Assembly: GCA_036741235.1 (NCBI GenBank)
Contig: DAINSQ010000079.1
Coordinates: 1 to 22,342 of the forward strand
DNA from: JABWBR01 sp036741235
GTDB lineage: Bacteria > Bacteroidota > Bacteroidia > Chitinophagales > Saprospiraceae
Direction of reading: 5' to 3'
DNA: 22,342 nucleotides
Program-made: the position numbers and the translations under genes
Shown: positions 1-6,102 of the stretch, piece after piece
Layout of the letters: each line of letters opens with the position of its first letter
Numbering within the stretch: position 1 is the stretch's first letter
Notes under the pieces: model-generated
What the model was told of the DNA's origin: nothing
What the model saw: the letters and a program-made list of their open reading frames with translations, nothing else
Databases searched by the model: none

Positions 1-950
1 ACATCAAAGCGGAGGGTAGGGATGGCCTTTGTGTCGTCGAAATAGCGTAAAGCAAAGTAGGGAAATCTTTCGCCACTCCGTTTTAGGACTACTTCTTGAC
101 CAAAATCGAAATTATCTTCCGGAAAATCATCAGGAATAATTTGCGTGTTTTCTTCTTCCTCCCCAATATCCATCAAACTCTCATGCTTGACTACAAAGCG
201 TTTTTTATCCTCTTCGGATAGTACAGTAAACAATGCAGAGGGGCAGCGGCCTAGTTCGTTGACCATATCTAGCATAATATCGCTGCTTTCCAGTTTGGGC
301 TGGGGTAGTCGACAGCAATACCCGGCATAACACTCGCGGGCCGCTTTAATAGTCATAGATGGATTTTGGCTATCTGCATCTTGAAAGCCCTCCAAGAGGC
401 TAAGAAAAGGGAATGCATATTTGCGTTCAAGGAAAAGACAGGTGATGAATGCGATGGTTTTTTCGTGAACGGGGTTGGATTCCAGATTATTGACCGGCGC
501 ATAAATACTGGGAGTATTATCGGTTCCCTTAAGTGGTTGTATATGTTCTTCTTCAAGGCTATCAAATAGCTTGTTTTTGCCCCTGACAGTCAACCGAAAG
601 ACAGCTGACTGGTATATTTCTTCAAGCGGAAGGGATTCAAATCCTTTATATTTTGGGCGGGAGATATAATGGGAGTTATTGTTCCTCAGCCTGGTCAAGA
701 GAACGAAAATTTTAGTCAAGATAGCTTGAATGGATGCAGGGTCCAGTAGTTCGTATTGATCGTGCACTTTATCTCCCGAGGCTCGTGCCAAATCGGTAGA
801 GGGCTGGAAACCAGGTGCGTATTTTGCCGCCAAATGCTCAATGACCATAAAGGCATTGTGCCGCGCAGTGTTAAGAAATGCTCCAAAATAGTGCGGGTGA
901 TCTACTAACGTCCTCCTATTAGAGCGCTGGGATAATTTTTCTTGATGCAT
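1..950 (-). CDS. cas13b: Cas13b, type VI-B CRISPR RNA-guided RNase (N-terminal part, cut by window edge)
   Basis: An open frame of 316 codons starts at the ATG at 950 and reaches base 1 without a stop, so the gene continues to the left. Translation gives a HEPN signature RNNNSH at residues 89-94 (R89-x4-H94), at the end of an N-terminal helical block containing YFGAFLNTARHNAF (21-34). Further blocks match Cas13b as I remember it from Bergeyella zoohelcum: an FITCLFLERKYAF segment (168-180), MLDMVNELGRCPSALF (226-241), and RFPYFALRYFDD followed by PTLRF (295-315). Cas13b binds a crRNA and cleaves target and bystander RNA with two HEPN domains; only the first is visible here. These blocks seem to arrive earlier than in canonical Cas13b, so the N-terminal third may be compact. 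No Shine-Dalgarno is seen, and a 14-bp palindrome sits just before the start. The family call is firm; activity, full length and array are unseen. Confidence 0.9.
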   Translation of the reverse strand, partial: MHQEKLSQRSNRRTLVDHPHYFGAFLNTARHNAFMVIEHLAAKYAPGFQPSTDLARASGDKVHDQYELLDPASIQAILTKIFVLLTRLRNNNSHYISRPKYKGFESLPLEEIYQSAVFRLTVRGKNKLFDSLEEEHIQPLKGTDNTPSIYAPVNNLESNPVHEKTIAFITCLFLERKYAFPFLSLLEGFQDADSQNPSMTIKAARECYAGYCCRLPQPKLESSDIMLDMVNELGRCPSALFTVLSEEDKKRFVVKHESLMDIGEEEENTQIIPDDFPEDNFDFGQEVVLKRSGERFPYFALRYFDDTKAIPTLRFD

Positions 951-957
951 AGTCGTG

Positions 958-971
958 TTATAAATTTATAA
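958..971. promoter_or_regulatory. Perfect 14-bp palindrome just upstream of the cas13b start
   Basis: TTATAAATTTATAA is identical to its reverse complement and ends 8 nt before the cas13b ATG. It could be an operator or a weak leader hairpin. It is entirely A/T, so chance is a real alternative. Confidence 0.3.
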
Positions 972-983
972 TAATAATCAATC

Positions 984-999
984 TTAATCAGTTGATTAA
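984..999. promoter_or_regulatory. Inverted repeat TTAATCA-GT-TGATTAA in the cas13b leader
   Basis: Two perfect 7-bp arms are separated by 2 nt, 34 nt upstream of the cas13b start and downstream of the proposed promoter. The geometry fits a dimeric helix-turn-helix operator or a small RNA hairpin. No matching regulator gene is visible in the window. Confidence 0.3.
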
Positions 1000-1061
1000 C
1001 AGATAAAATAGGTGCTGTTTTTTTTTCTGGTATGGCAAGATTAGATAGCGTTCGCAATTTA

Positions 1062-1094
1062 CAAAAGTATTGTTAATAAAGCAAGCAGAACAAA
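1062..1094 (-). promoter_or_regulatory. Candidate cas13b promoter (TTTG-N21-TACTTTTG)
   Basis: On the minus strand TACTTTTG (1069-1062) fits the Bacteroidota -7 consensus TAnnTTTG, and TTTG (1094-1091) lies 21 nt upstream as a -33 element. Transcription would start near 1055, giving a leader of about 105 nt before the ATG at 950. A second TACTTTTG copy at 1098-1091 overlaps the -33 element but has no good -33 of its own. Motif match only. Confidence 0.45.
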
Positions 1095-1117
1095 AGTATA
1101 CAGGAGGGTAGGGGAGT

Positions 1118-1159
1118 GATGTTTGATGCTGGATGCCGGATTTTTGATGTTTGATGTTT
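1118..1159. repeat. 7-nt tandem repeat, six units (consensus GATGTTT)
   Basis: Six consecutive heptads can be read: GATGTTT, GATGCTG, GATGCCG, GATTTTT, GATGTTT, GATGTTT. The period of 7 is not a multiple of 3, which argues against coding use. It lies upstream of the candidate cas13b promoter. Confidence 0.75.
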
Positions 1160-1340
1160 TACTCCAATACGCCAAAACAATTTCACCAATCAAAATAGAA
1201 TCCCGGAATCCTGGTGAAAATTCAGGGGAGGTCAATTTCAAAACCTCTATTTAACATAATATAAATTATAGGAAAATATTAATCCAAAAAACAACCCGCC
1301 TCATCGCTATAACTCCTCCAAGCTGCTGTGGGCGCACCTT

Positions 1341-1365
1341 TTATTAACCGCTTCTTATTAACCGC
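1341..1365. repeat. Direct repeat TTATTAACCGC, two copies with 14-nt period
   Basis: Exact 11-nt copies occur at 1341-1351 and 1355-1365, and a TTATT fragment begins at 1370. The function is unknown; it lies in the gap between pdhB and cas13b. Confidence 0.6.
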
Positions 1366-1465
1366 AGCGTTATTGGAGTTTTACGCAGCCTCAAGCCATG
1401 CCCAATATCTGCCGGCGGCACGAGGCATAAGTTATGCTTTAATAATAAAACACGGATAGCTTGTA

Positions 1466-1526
1466 AAAACAAAAAGCGTTTGCAATAACAAACACTTTGT
1501 TTTATACTGCAAACACTTTTTGTTTT
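1466..1526 (-). terminator. Large imperfect hairpin, candidate pdhB terminator
   Basis: Arms 1466-1484 and 1508-1526 are 19 nt each and complementary except for one pair, around a 23-nt loop. On the minus strand the hairpin lies 42-102 nt past the pdhB stop and its distal arm ends T-rich (CTTTTTGTTTTTA), fitting a factor-independent terminator. The loop carries another CAAACACTTT-GTTTT copy, so the right arm is also a direct repeat of the loop. Confidence 0.5.
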
Positions 1527-1567
1527 CTGAGCGCTAATAGTCCAATAGTCCACCCACTCCCCCTACC

Positions 1568-2554
1568 CTATCTGGCCACGTACAACACCTCCTTAACGGC
1601 TTTGATAATCTTGGCCGGATTGGGCAGGTATTCTTCTACAAGCGTAGGCGCGTAAGGCAGCGACGTATCGGCGGCATTGACGCGGGTTACAGGCGCATCA
1701 AGGTAGTCGAAGGCGTATTTCTGGATTTCGTAGGCCACCTCGGCTGAAACGCCGGCAAACGGCCAGGATTCATCTACAACGACAAGGCGATTAGTCTTCT
1801 TTACCGACTGTACGATCGTGTGGTAGTCGAGCGGGCGAATGGTGCGCAGATCGATAACCTCGGCGGAAATGCCTTCTTTTGCAAGCTCTTCTGCCGCTTT
1901 CAAGGCAGGAATCATAAGCTTGTTGTACGATACAAGCGTAACGTCTGTACCGGGTCTGCGCACAGCAGCGACGCCAATTGGCACGAGATATTCGCCGTCG
2001 GGCACTTCGCCTTCCATCCCGTATAACAGCTCGGATTCCATAATACAAATCGGATCGTCATCGCGAATGGCCGATTTGAGGAGGCCTTTGGCGTCAGCCG
2101 GATCGATGCAGGAAATCACCTTGAGCCCGGGCACATTGCCCAGCCAGCTTTCAAAGGTCTGCGAGTGCTGCTGCGCCAACTGTCCGGCAGAACCCGACGG
2201 ACCGCGGAATACGATCGGGCATTTGAAATCGCCCGCCGACTGCGACAGCGTTTTGGCTGCGTTATTCACGATCTGGTCGAAAGCCAGTACGGCGAAGTTC
2301 CAGGTCATAAACTCCACAATCGGGCGAAGCCCGTTCATAGCGGCCCCTACCCCTATACCGGCGAAACCCAGCTCGGCAATCGGCGTATCAATTACCCGCT
2401 TGGGGCCGAATTCCTGAAGCATCCCCTTACTCACTTTGTAAGCGCCGTCGTATTCGGCAACCTCCTCTCCCATGAGGAAAACCGTCTCATCGCGACGCAT
2501 CTCTTCCGACATGGCCTCGCGCAGGGCTTCTCTTAGTGTTATCGTTCTTGGCAT
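1568..2554 (-). CDS. pdhB: Pyruvate dehydrogenase E1 component, beta subunit
   Basis: PdhB pairs with E1 alpha to form the thiamine-diphosphate enzyme that decarboxylates pyruvate and acetylates lipoyl groups on E2. With the start at 2554 the protein has 328 residues, normal for the family. Visible hallmarks are the N-terminal LREALREAMSEEM, the PIAELGFAG block with E61 (equivalent to the glutamate contacting the thiamine ring), RGPSGSAGQLAQQHSQ with H130, and a C-terminal transketolase domain with VVVDESWPFAGVSAEVAYEI. A longer frame opens at 2590, but its first codon lies inside the promoter -7 box and the 12 extra residues do not look like the family, so I prefer 2554. No alpha subunit or E2 is adjacent. 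LipB, in the same window, supplies the lipoate precursor this complex needs. Confidence 0.95.
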   Translation of the reverse strand: MPRTITLREALREAMSEEMRRDETVFLMGEEVAEYDGAYKVSKGMLQEFGPKRVIDTPIAELGFAGIGVGAAMNGLRPIVEFMTWNFAVLAFDQIVNNAAKTLSQSAGDFKCPIVFRGPSGSAGQLAQQHSQTFESWLGNVPGLKVISCIDPADAKGLLKSAIRDDDPICIMESELLYGMEGEVPDGEYLVPIGVAAVRRPGTDVTLVSYNKLMIPALKAAEELAKEGISAEVIDLRTIRPLDYHTIVQSVKKTNRLVVVDESWPFAGVSAEVAYEIQKYAFDYLDAPVTRVNAADTSLPYAPTLVEEYLPNPAKIIKAVKEVLYVAR

Positions 2555-2587
2555 TGTATTGGCTGTTACAGTGTAAAAAAAACGTTG

Positions 2588-2617
2588 CAAAAATAATAAA
2601 ACGCTTATTAACTACAA
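2588..2617 (-). promoter_or_regulatory. pdhB promoter (TTG-N19-TATTTTTG)
   Basis: On the minus strand TATTTTTG (2595-2588) fits TAnnTTTG, and TTG (2617-2615) lies 19 nt upstream. Transcription would begin near 2581, about 27 nt before the ATG at 2554 and downstream of the alternative start at 2590. Confidence 0.6.
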
Positions 2618-2625
2618 GAAATCAT

Positions 2626-2633
2626 TAATTTTG
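2626..2633 (+). promoter_or_regulatory. Candidate -7 box TAATTTTG for the small lipoprotein and mnmD
   Basis: The box fits TAnnTTTG exactly and lies back to back with the pdhB promoter, about 75 nt upstream of the lipoprotein start at 2708. The -33 position has only a weak TTATT, so confidence is limited. Confidence 0.4.
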
Positions 2634-2707
2634 CGGTCTATACAACAATTGTCATGTGAATGGCGTTTAAGCAATCAATTCCATTAACATATCTTAATTA
2701 AACTCCA

Positions 2708-2869
2708 ATGAAAGGCAGACAGTTCAAATCAATATTCGCAGCATTGGCACTTTTACTGCTGGCAGCTAGCTTTACTTCCTGCAACCGTGGTTATGGTTGC
2801 CCCAACAATTTTTCGGTCAATAAGATCGCAACCGAAGTAGTAAAAGGCGTAGCTGCCGTTGTAAAGTAA
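2708..2869 (+). CDS. Small lipoprotein, 53 aa, function unknown
   Basis: The frame encodes MKGRQFK followed by a hydrophobic stretch (IFAALALLLLAASFTSC) that ends in a lipobox cysteine at residue 25, then a 28-residue tail starting NRGYGCPNNFSV. This is a clear type II signal peptide, so the mature product is a lipid-anchored peptide of about 29 residues with one further cysteine (C31). It falls below common ORF length cut-offs and is easily missed. It lies 46 nt upstream of mnmD on the same strand and may share a transcript with it. I recognise no family function; the signal peptide is the evidence that it is a gene. Confidence 0.7.
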   Translation: MKGRQFKSIFAALALLLLAASFTSCNRGYGCPNNFSVNKIATEVVKGVAAVVK

Positions 2870-2918
2870 GTGCGCGCTCGCTTGTCGGGCATTATTAGCC
2901 GGCAGCAAATTGTTAATG

Positions 2919-3584
2919 ATGAGTAATATCATCGAGACCCAGGACGGCTCGCACACGCTTTTTTCCACTCAATTCGGTGAAAGCTACCACTCTCGCTACG
3001 GCGCTATTCAGGAATCCCGCCATGTTTTTATATCGGCCGGGTTGTTCTACCTCATTCCGCTGCATAAGTCTATTTCTATTCTGGAAATGGGCTTTGGCAG
3101 CGGATTGAACGCGCTGCTCACCATACTGGAATGCAGGCAAAGAAGCCTCTCCCTGCGCTATGACACGATAGAAGCCTACCCGGTCGACGCCTTCGACGCG
3201 CTTCAGCTCAATTATCCCACCCAACTCGATCTAACAGACGCCGCCCCACTGTTCAGTCGCTTGCACGAATGCAGTTGGGAAGCATGGCATAACCTTTTTG
3301 CTGATATTAATTTCCGAAAGCGACAAATGCAGATTCAGCAGTTAGAAGAGATTGCACAATACGATTTGGTATACTACGACGCTTTTGGACCGGGCGCTCA
3401 GCCCGAATTGTGGGAGTCATCCGTGCTGGAACGCGTTTACCATGCCTTAAAACCAGGCGGAGTATTTGTTACATATTGTGCAAAAGGCAGCGTTAAACGC
3501 ATCCTGAGAGGGCTGGGTTTTCAGGTTGAAGCGCTGCCGGGTCCCCCCGGTAAACGGGAGATGACCCGGGCTATCAAATCCTAA
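2919..3584 (+). CDS. mnmD: MnmD-type tRNA (5-methylaminomethyl-2-thiouridine)-methyltransferase
   Basis: The product transfers a methyl group from S-adenosylmethionine to the aminomethyl group at the wobble uridine (U34) of some tRNAs, the last step of mnm5s2U synthesis. It matches the methyltransferase half of MnmC: an N-terminal ETQDGSHTLFS, the GAIQESRHVFI block (28-38), SAM-binding ILEMGFGSGLNALL (54-67), the acidic YYDAFGPGAQPELW (152-165), and LKPGGVFVTYCAKGSVKR (177-194) near the C-terminus. At 221 residues there is no room for the FAD-dependent MnmC oxidase domain, so this is the stand-alone form. The start is uncertain: ATG codons lie at 2916 and 2919 and a TTG at 2910; all keep the conserved N-terminus. 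The gene ends 5 nt from the convergent HNH/AP2 gene. Confidence 0.9.
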   Translation: MSNIIETQDGSHTLFSTQFGESYHSRYGAIQESRHVFISAGLFYLIPLHKSISILEMGFGSGLNALLTILECRQRSLSLRYDTIEAYPVDAFDALQLNYPTQLDLTDAAPLFSRLHECSWEAWHNLFADINFRKRQMQIQQLEEIAQYDLVYYDAFGPGAQPELWESSVLERVYHALKPGGVFVTYCAKGSVKRILRGLGFQVEALPGPPGKREMTRAIKS

Positions 3585-3589
3585 AATTG

Positions 3590-4126
3590 TTATGATGTCT
3601 TGATGAGATTCTGCTTGCCATCCTCGCCGTACAACTCCTTGGACTTTTTGTTATAAGCCATAGCAGCCTCTTCAGCAGTGGCGAACATGCCTATGTGTAC
3701 CGATTTTCTGTTGATAGAAATAACGGCTCTGTAGCGATTGTTTTCTTTGTAAACCCCCGTATATCCGGCTTTACTGCTGGTTTTACGTTTCCGGCTGGCC
3801 ACTGAACGCGAGCGGTAAATCAGGTTTTCAAGGCGGCAATCCAGTTTATTGCCGTTTTTAGCCCCTACAAGGTTCTTGTCTCTGGTCTTGGTTTTTGCCA
3901 AAAACTTTTCTGCAATCAGCTTGTGCAGATAAATGGTTTCCGTTTTGTAACTGCCGTCCGCCTTTTTCCAGGTTTTCTGGAAAACAGCACATCCACTCGA
4001 ATGCTTGCGCAGATTGTTGATGAAGTCTACTTTTACAAGATAAGGGTCAGAGGTAAGATACTCATATACCTGGTCATCTAATAAAACTTCATCATCGGCG
4101 TTTTTTAATTTTACTTTGTACAACAC
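3590..4126 (-). CDS. HNH-like/AP2 domain DNA-binding protein, nuclease part apparently degenerate
   Basis: The 178-residue protein has two parts. The C-terminal part (121-172, GYTGVY, then YRAVISI, HIGMFATAEEAAMAY and LYGEDG) is a typical AP2/ERF DNA-binding domain. Before it, LHKLIAEKFL (67-76) and NGNKLDCRLENLIYRS (91-106) align with HNH-3 homing-type endonucleases, where the usual pattern is VHRLVA...VNHIDGNKxNNRxENLEW. Here the NHIDGNK position reads GAKNGNK (88-94), so the catalytic histidine appears lost and the protein may bind DNA without cutting. A basic linker (107-119, RSVASRKRKTSSK) joins the parts. HNH/AP2 proteins are usually mobile homing-type genes. No intron or intein is visible here, so this may be a stray or domesticated copy. 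Function unknown. Confidence 0.75.
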   Translation of the reverse strand: MLYKVKLKNADDEVLLDDQVYEYLTSDPYLVKVDFINNLRKHSSGCAVFQKTWKKADGSYKTETIYLHKLIAEKFLAKTKTRDKNLVGAKNGNKLDCRLENLIYRSRSVASRKRKTSSKAGYTGVYKENNRYRAVISINRKSVHIGMFATAEEAAMAYNKKSKELYGEDGKQNLIKTS

Positions 4127-4316
4127 GCTCGATAGGTTTTAGATGTTGAGATAAAAACTCCGCCTGACACTATGCTTGCCCGGCATGAGCAAAATCAAAC
4201 CAATAATTTGGTCCGTGGGTTAGGGTTAAGGAGCTACAAAATGGGATTATAGATGAGACTGTTTATTCTGTGTTTGTCTATGTTAGCTCAAATTTACGCA
4301 CTAATTAGTTTTTTTT

Positions 4317-5360
4317 ATGCTTGAAAACGAATTTTTTATACAGCGCTGTTTTGATTTGGCAAAATTAGGGTCAGGATATACCTCGCCCAACCCCGCCGTA
4401 GGCGCCGTATTGGTTCATGAAGGCCGTATTATAGGCGAAGGATACCATAAAAAATACCGGCAGGCACATGCTGAGGTCAATGCTTTGGCTAGCGTAAAGA
4501 CCTCTGATATTCCTCTGATACCCCAATCTACGCTTTACGTCTCTCTCGAGCCTTGCTGCATCCACGGGCATACGCCCCCCTGTACTTCGCTCATCCTCGA
4601 CAAACGCATTCCTCAGGTAGTGATCTCCGCTTTCGATCATACACCCGGCGTGAACGGGCAAGGCGTGCAACTGCTGCGCCAGGCCGGCGTAGCGGTAACT
4701 ACGAGTGTAATGGCTGATCGGGGCGAAAGATTGAGCGCCCCCAGAAATGTGTTTGCAACTCGGCACAGACCCTATATCATACTTAAATATGCAAAAACTG
4801 CCGATGGATTCATGGCCCGTAAAGATAACCGCCCGGCCTGGATCAGTTCCGAATACAGTAAACGCCTGGTACATAAATGGCGCTCCGAATCCGATGCCAT
4901 CATGGTAGGCACACACACCGCTCTCGTCGATAATCCCTCGCTGACCAACCGGTACTATTTCGGCAAGTCGCCCCTGCGTATTGTGCCCGATCGCGATTTG
5001 TCACTCCCCCCTACCCTATCCCTGTTTGACCCGACGGCGCCGACATTGGTGGCGTCGCGCCTCAACAAGACAAATACAAAAAACATCACTTATTTGCAAA
5101 TACCTGACTGGGGGCAAATGCTGACGGTACTGCTGGATTACCTCTACAAGGCCAAAATAGGTATCTTATTGGTGGAAGGCGGTCCTGCGCTGCTATCGAG
5201 CTTTATTATTGCTAATTACTGGGACGAAGCAAGGGTGTTTACCAGCCCCGCATATTGGCACGACGGCTTACGCGCTCCCCTTTTACCATCTTCGCCTGCA
5301 ATTACCCGGCAACTGGGGCCTGATACGCTGGAAGTCTTTTTTAATAATGCGCTAATTTGA
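4317..5360 (+). CDS. ribD: RibD, bifunctional riboflavin biosynthesis deaminase/reductase
   Basis: RibD carries out the second and third steps of riboflavin synthesis, deaminating the pyrimidine ring and then reducing the ribosyl side chain with NADPH. The N-terminal cytidine-deaminase-like domain shows SPNPAVGAVLV (23-33), the HAEVNAL motif (H51 zinc ligand, E53 catalytic) and EPCCIHGHTPPCT (78-90) with zinc ligands C80 and C89. The C-terminal RibD_C reductase begins near residue 150 (LKYAKTADGFMA) and contains ISSEYSKRLVHKWRSESDAI, GTHTALVDNP, LRIVPDRDL and VEGGPALLSSF. Length (347 aa) is normal. It stands alone, without ribA, ribB, ribE or ribH nearby, and I see no FMN riboswitch in the 190 nt upstream. 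Confidence 0.95.
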   Translation: MLENEFFIQRCFDLAKLGSGYTSPNPAVGAVLVHEGRIIGEGYHKKYRQAHAEVNALASVKTSDIPLIPQSTLYVSLEPCCIHGHTPPCTSLILDKRIPQVVISAFDHTPGVNGQGVQLLRQAGVAVTTSVMADRGERLSAPRNVFATRHRPYIILKYAKTADGFMARKDNRPAWISSEYSKRLVHKWRSESDAIMVGTHTALVDNPSLTNRYYFGKSPLRIVPDRDLSLPPTLSLFDPTAPTLVASRLNKTNTKNITYLQIPDWGQMLTVLLDYLYKAKIGILLVEGGPALLSSFIIANYWDEARVFTSPAYWHDGLRAPLLPSSPAITRQLGPDTLEVFFNNALI

Positions 5361-5447
5361 TGATCCCGACTTTCACGATACGTTAAACTTCTTTTAAATA
5401 AAGCCACATACACCATAAGGCGTTACCCAATTTTGTTTCATACTTAC

Positions 5448-5455
5448 TAATTTTG
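5448..5455 (+). promoter_or_regulatory. Candidate -7 box TAATTTTG for the thioredoxin-like gene
   Basis: This exact TAnnTTTG match ends 27 nt before the ATG at 5483. It overlaps the TTG at 5453 that would open a longer frame, which supports 5483 as the true start. No clear -33 element at the usual distance. Confidence 0.4.
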
Positions 5456-5482
5456 CAAAAAATAGAGAAAATTGCATCGGAG

Positions 5483-6097
5483 ATGAAAGCATGGGGTATC
5501 GTTGGTTTGATGTTGGTTTCAATGGTCGTTGCACTTCAAGGCCAAACCAAAGCAGAGGTCGAAGCTATTAACTGGCTCCCCTGGGAGCAAGCTGCAACCA
5601 AACAAAAAGAGGAAAAACGAAAAGTACTGCTCAACATCTACACGAATTGGTGCCGCTGGTGCAGCCGTATGGATGAAACAACCTTTGGCGACCCGCGCAT
5701 AGCCGCTTATGTAAACGAGAAGTACTACGCTGTTAAATTTGATGCCGAATACAAAGAGGATATCACTTTCCAGGGCAAAACATATAAATATGTAAAAAAC
5801 GGCAAGACCGGCTACCACGAGCTCGCCGCCGAATTGCTCAATGACCGGCTTTCTTTTCCCGCTGTCGTAATCCTTGACGAAGATTGGCAAACTATTCAAA
5901 CGATAATGGGATTTAAACCCCCGAGTTCATTTGAATGTATCGTCACTTATTTTGGGTCTAATCAGTATAAAAATACGCCCTGGTCGGCTTATGAACGCAA
6001 CTGTTCCCAAACCGCACAACCCGTACGCTCTGAAAAACAGGCGCTTCAGCCCCAGCCGAAACAAACGCCGCAACTGCGGCTGATCAAAAACAGATAG
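5483..6097 (+). CDS. Exported thioredoxin-fold protein (CRWC active site)
   Basis: The protein (204 aa from the ATG at 5483) starts with a signal peptide (KAWGIVGLMLVSMVVALQGQ). A thioredoxin-like domain follows, with KVLLNIYTNWCRWC (active-site cysteines C57 and C60), METTF-like DETTFGDP, and a cis-proline loop LSFPAVVILD (P126). The arrangement fits the thioredoxin_7/DUF255-like group rather than classical thioredoxin. It presumably acts in thiol redox chemistry in the periplasm; the substrate is unknown. The tail (about 170-204) is rich in Gln, Pro and Lys and looks disordered. A frame beginning at a TTG (5453) adds ten residues but starts inside the -7 box. The stop lies 5 nt from the convergent yjgR stop, leaving no room for a separate terminator. 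Confidence 0.8.
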   Translation: MKAWGIVGLMLVSMVVALQGQTKAEVEAINWLPWEQAATKQKEEKRKVLLNIYTNWCRWCSRMDETTFGDPRIAAYVNEKYYAVKFDAEYKEDITFQGKTYKYVKNGKTGYHELAAELLNDRLSFPAVVILDEDWQTIQTIMGFKPPSSFECIVTYFGSNQYKNTPWSAYERNCSQTAQPVRSEKQALQPQPKQTPQLRLIKNR

Positions 6098-6102
6098 TTA
6101 AG

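Larger units (their letters stand above)
951..1567. other. 617-nt intergenic region upstream of cas13b
   Basis: This stretch between the cas13b start and the pdhB stop holds no convincing gene. The only frame of note (1059-1241, minus, 60 codons) crosses a 7-nt tandem repeat and has no recognisable domain. I looked for 36-nt repeats starting GTTG and ending ACAAC, as usual for type VI-B arrays, and found none. The region carries a promoter candidate, two palindromes, two short direct-repeat sets and a hairpin, each listed separately. No csx27-like multi-pass membrane protein is encoded here. Confidence 0.7.

Noticed and set aside
1059..1241. 60-codon minus-strand frame upstream of cas13b with a hydrophobic C-terminus
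   Set aside because: It runs through a 7-nt tandem repeat, has a single short hydrophobic end, and does not resemble the multi-pass Csx27/Csx28 proteins or any family I know.
1344..1553. 69-codon minus-strand frame between pdhB and cas13b
   Set aside because: It covers the hairpin and direct repeats, has no signal or domain, and its composition looks non-coding.
1839..2417. 192-codon plus-strand frame opposite pdhB
   Set aside because: It lies wholly antisense to a certain gene, has low-complexity Ser/Pro composition and no family match; it is a codon-bias shadow.
4127..4316. Possible FMN riboswitch upstream of ribD
   Set aside because: The 190-nt gap lacks the conserved RFN-element blocks I would expect, and no strong hairpin series is visible.
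4999..5019. C-rich string in ribD similar to strings near 1554-1574 and, inverted, 1101-1118
   Set aside because: In ribD it encodes a normal part of the reductase domain (LPPTLSLFD), so the similarity is probably chance among C-rich sequences and not a mobile repeat.
5453..5482. TTG start extending the thioredoxin-like protein by ten residues
   Set aside because: The TTG overlaps a TAnnTTTG promoter box, and the ATG at 5483 begins directly at the signal peptide.
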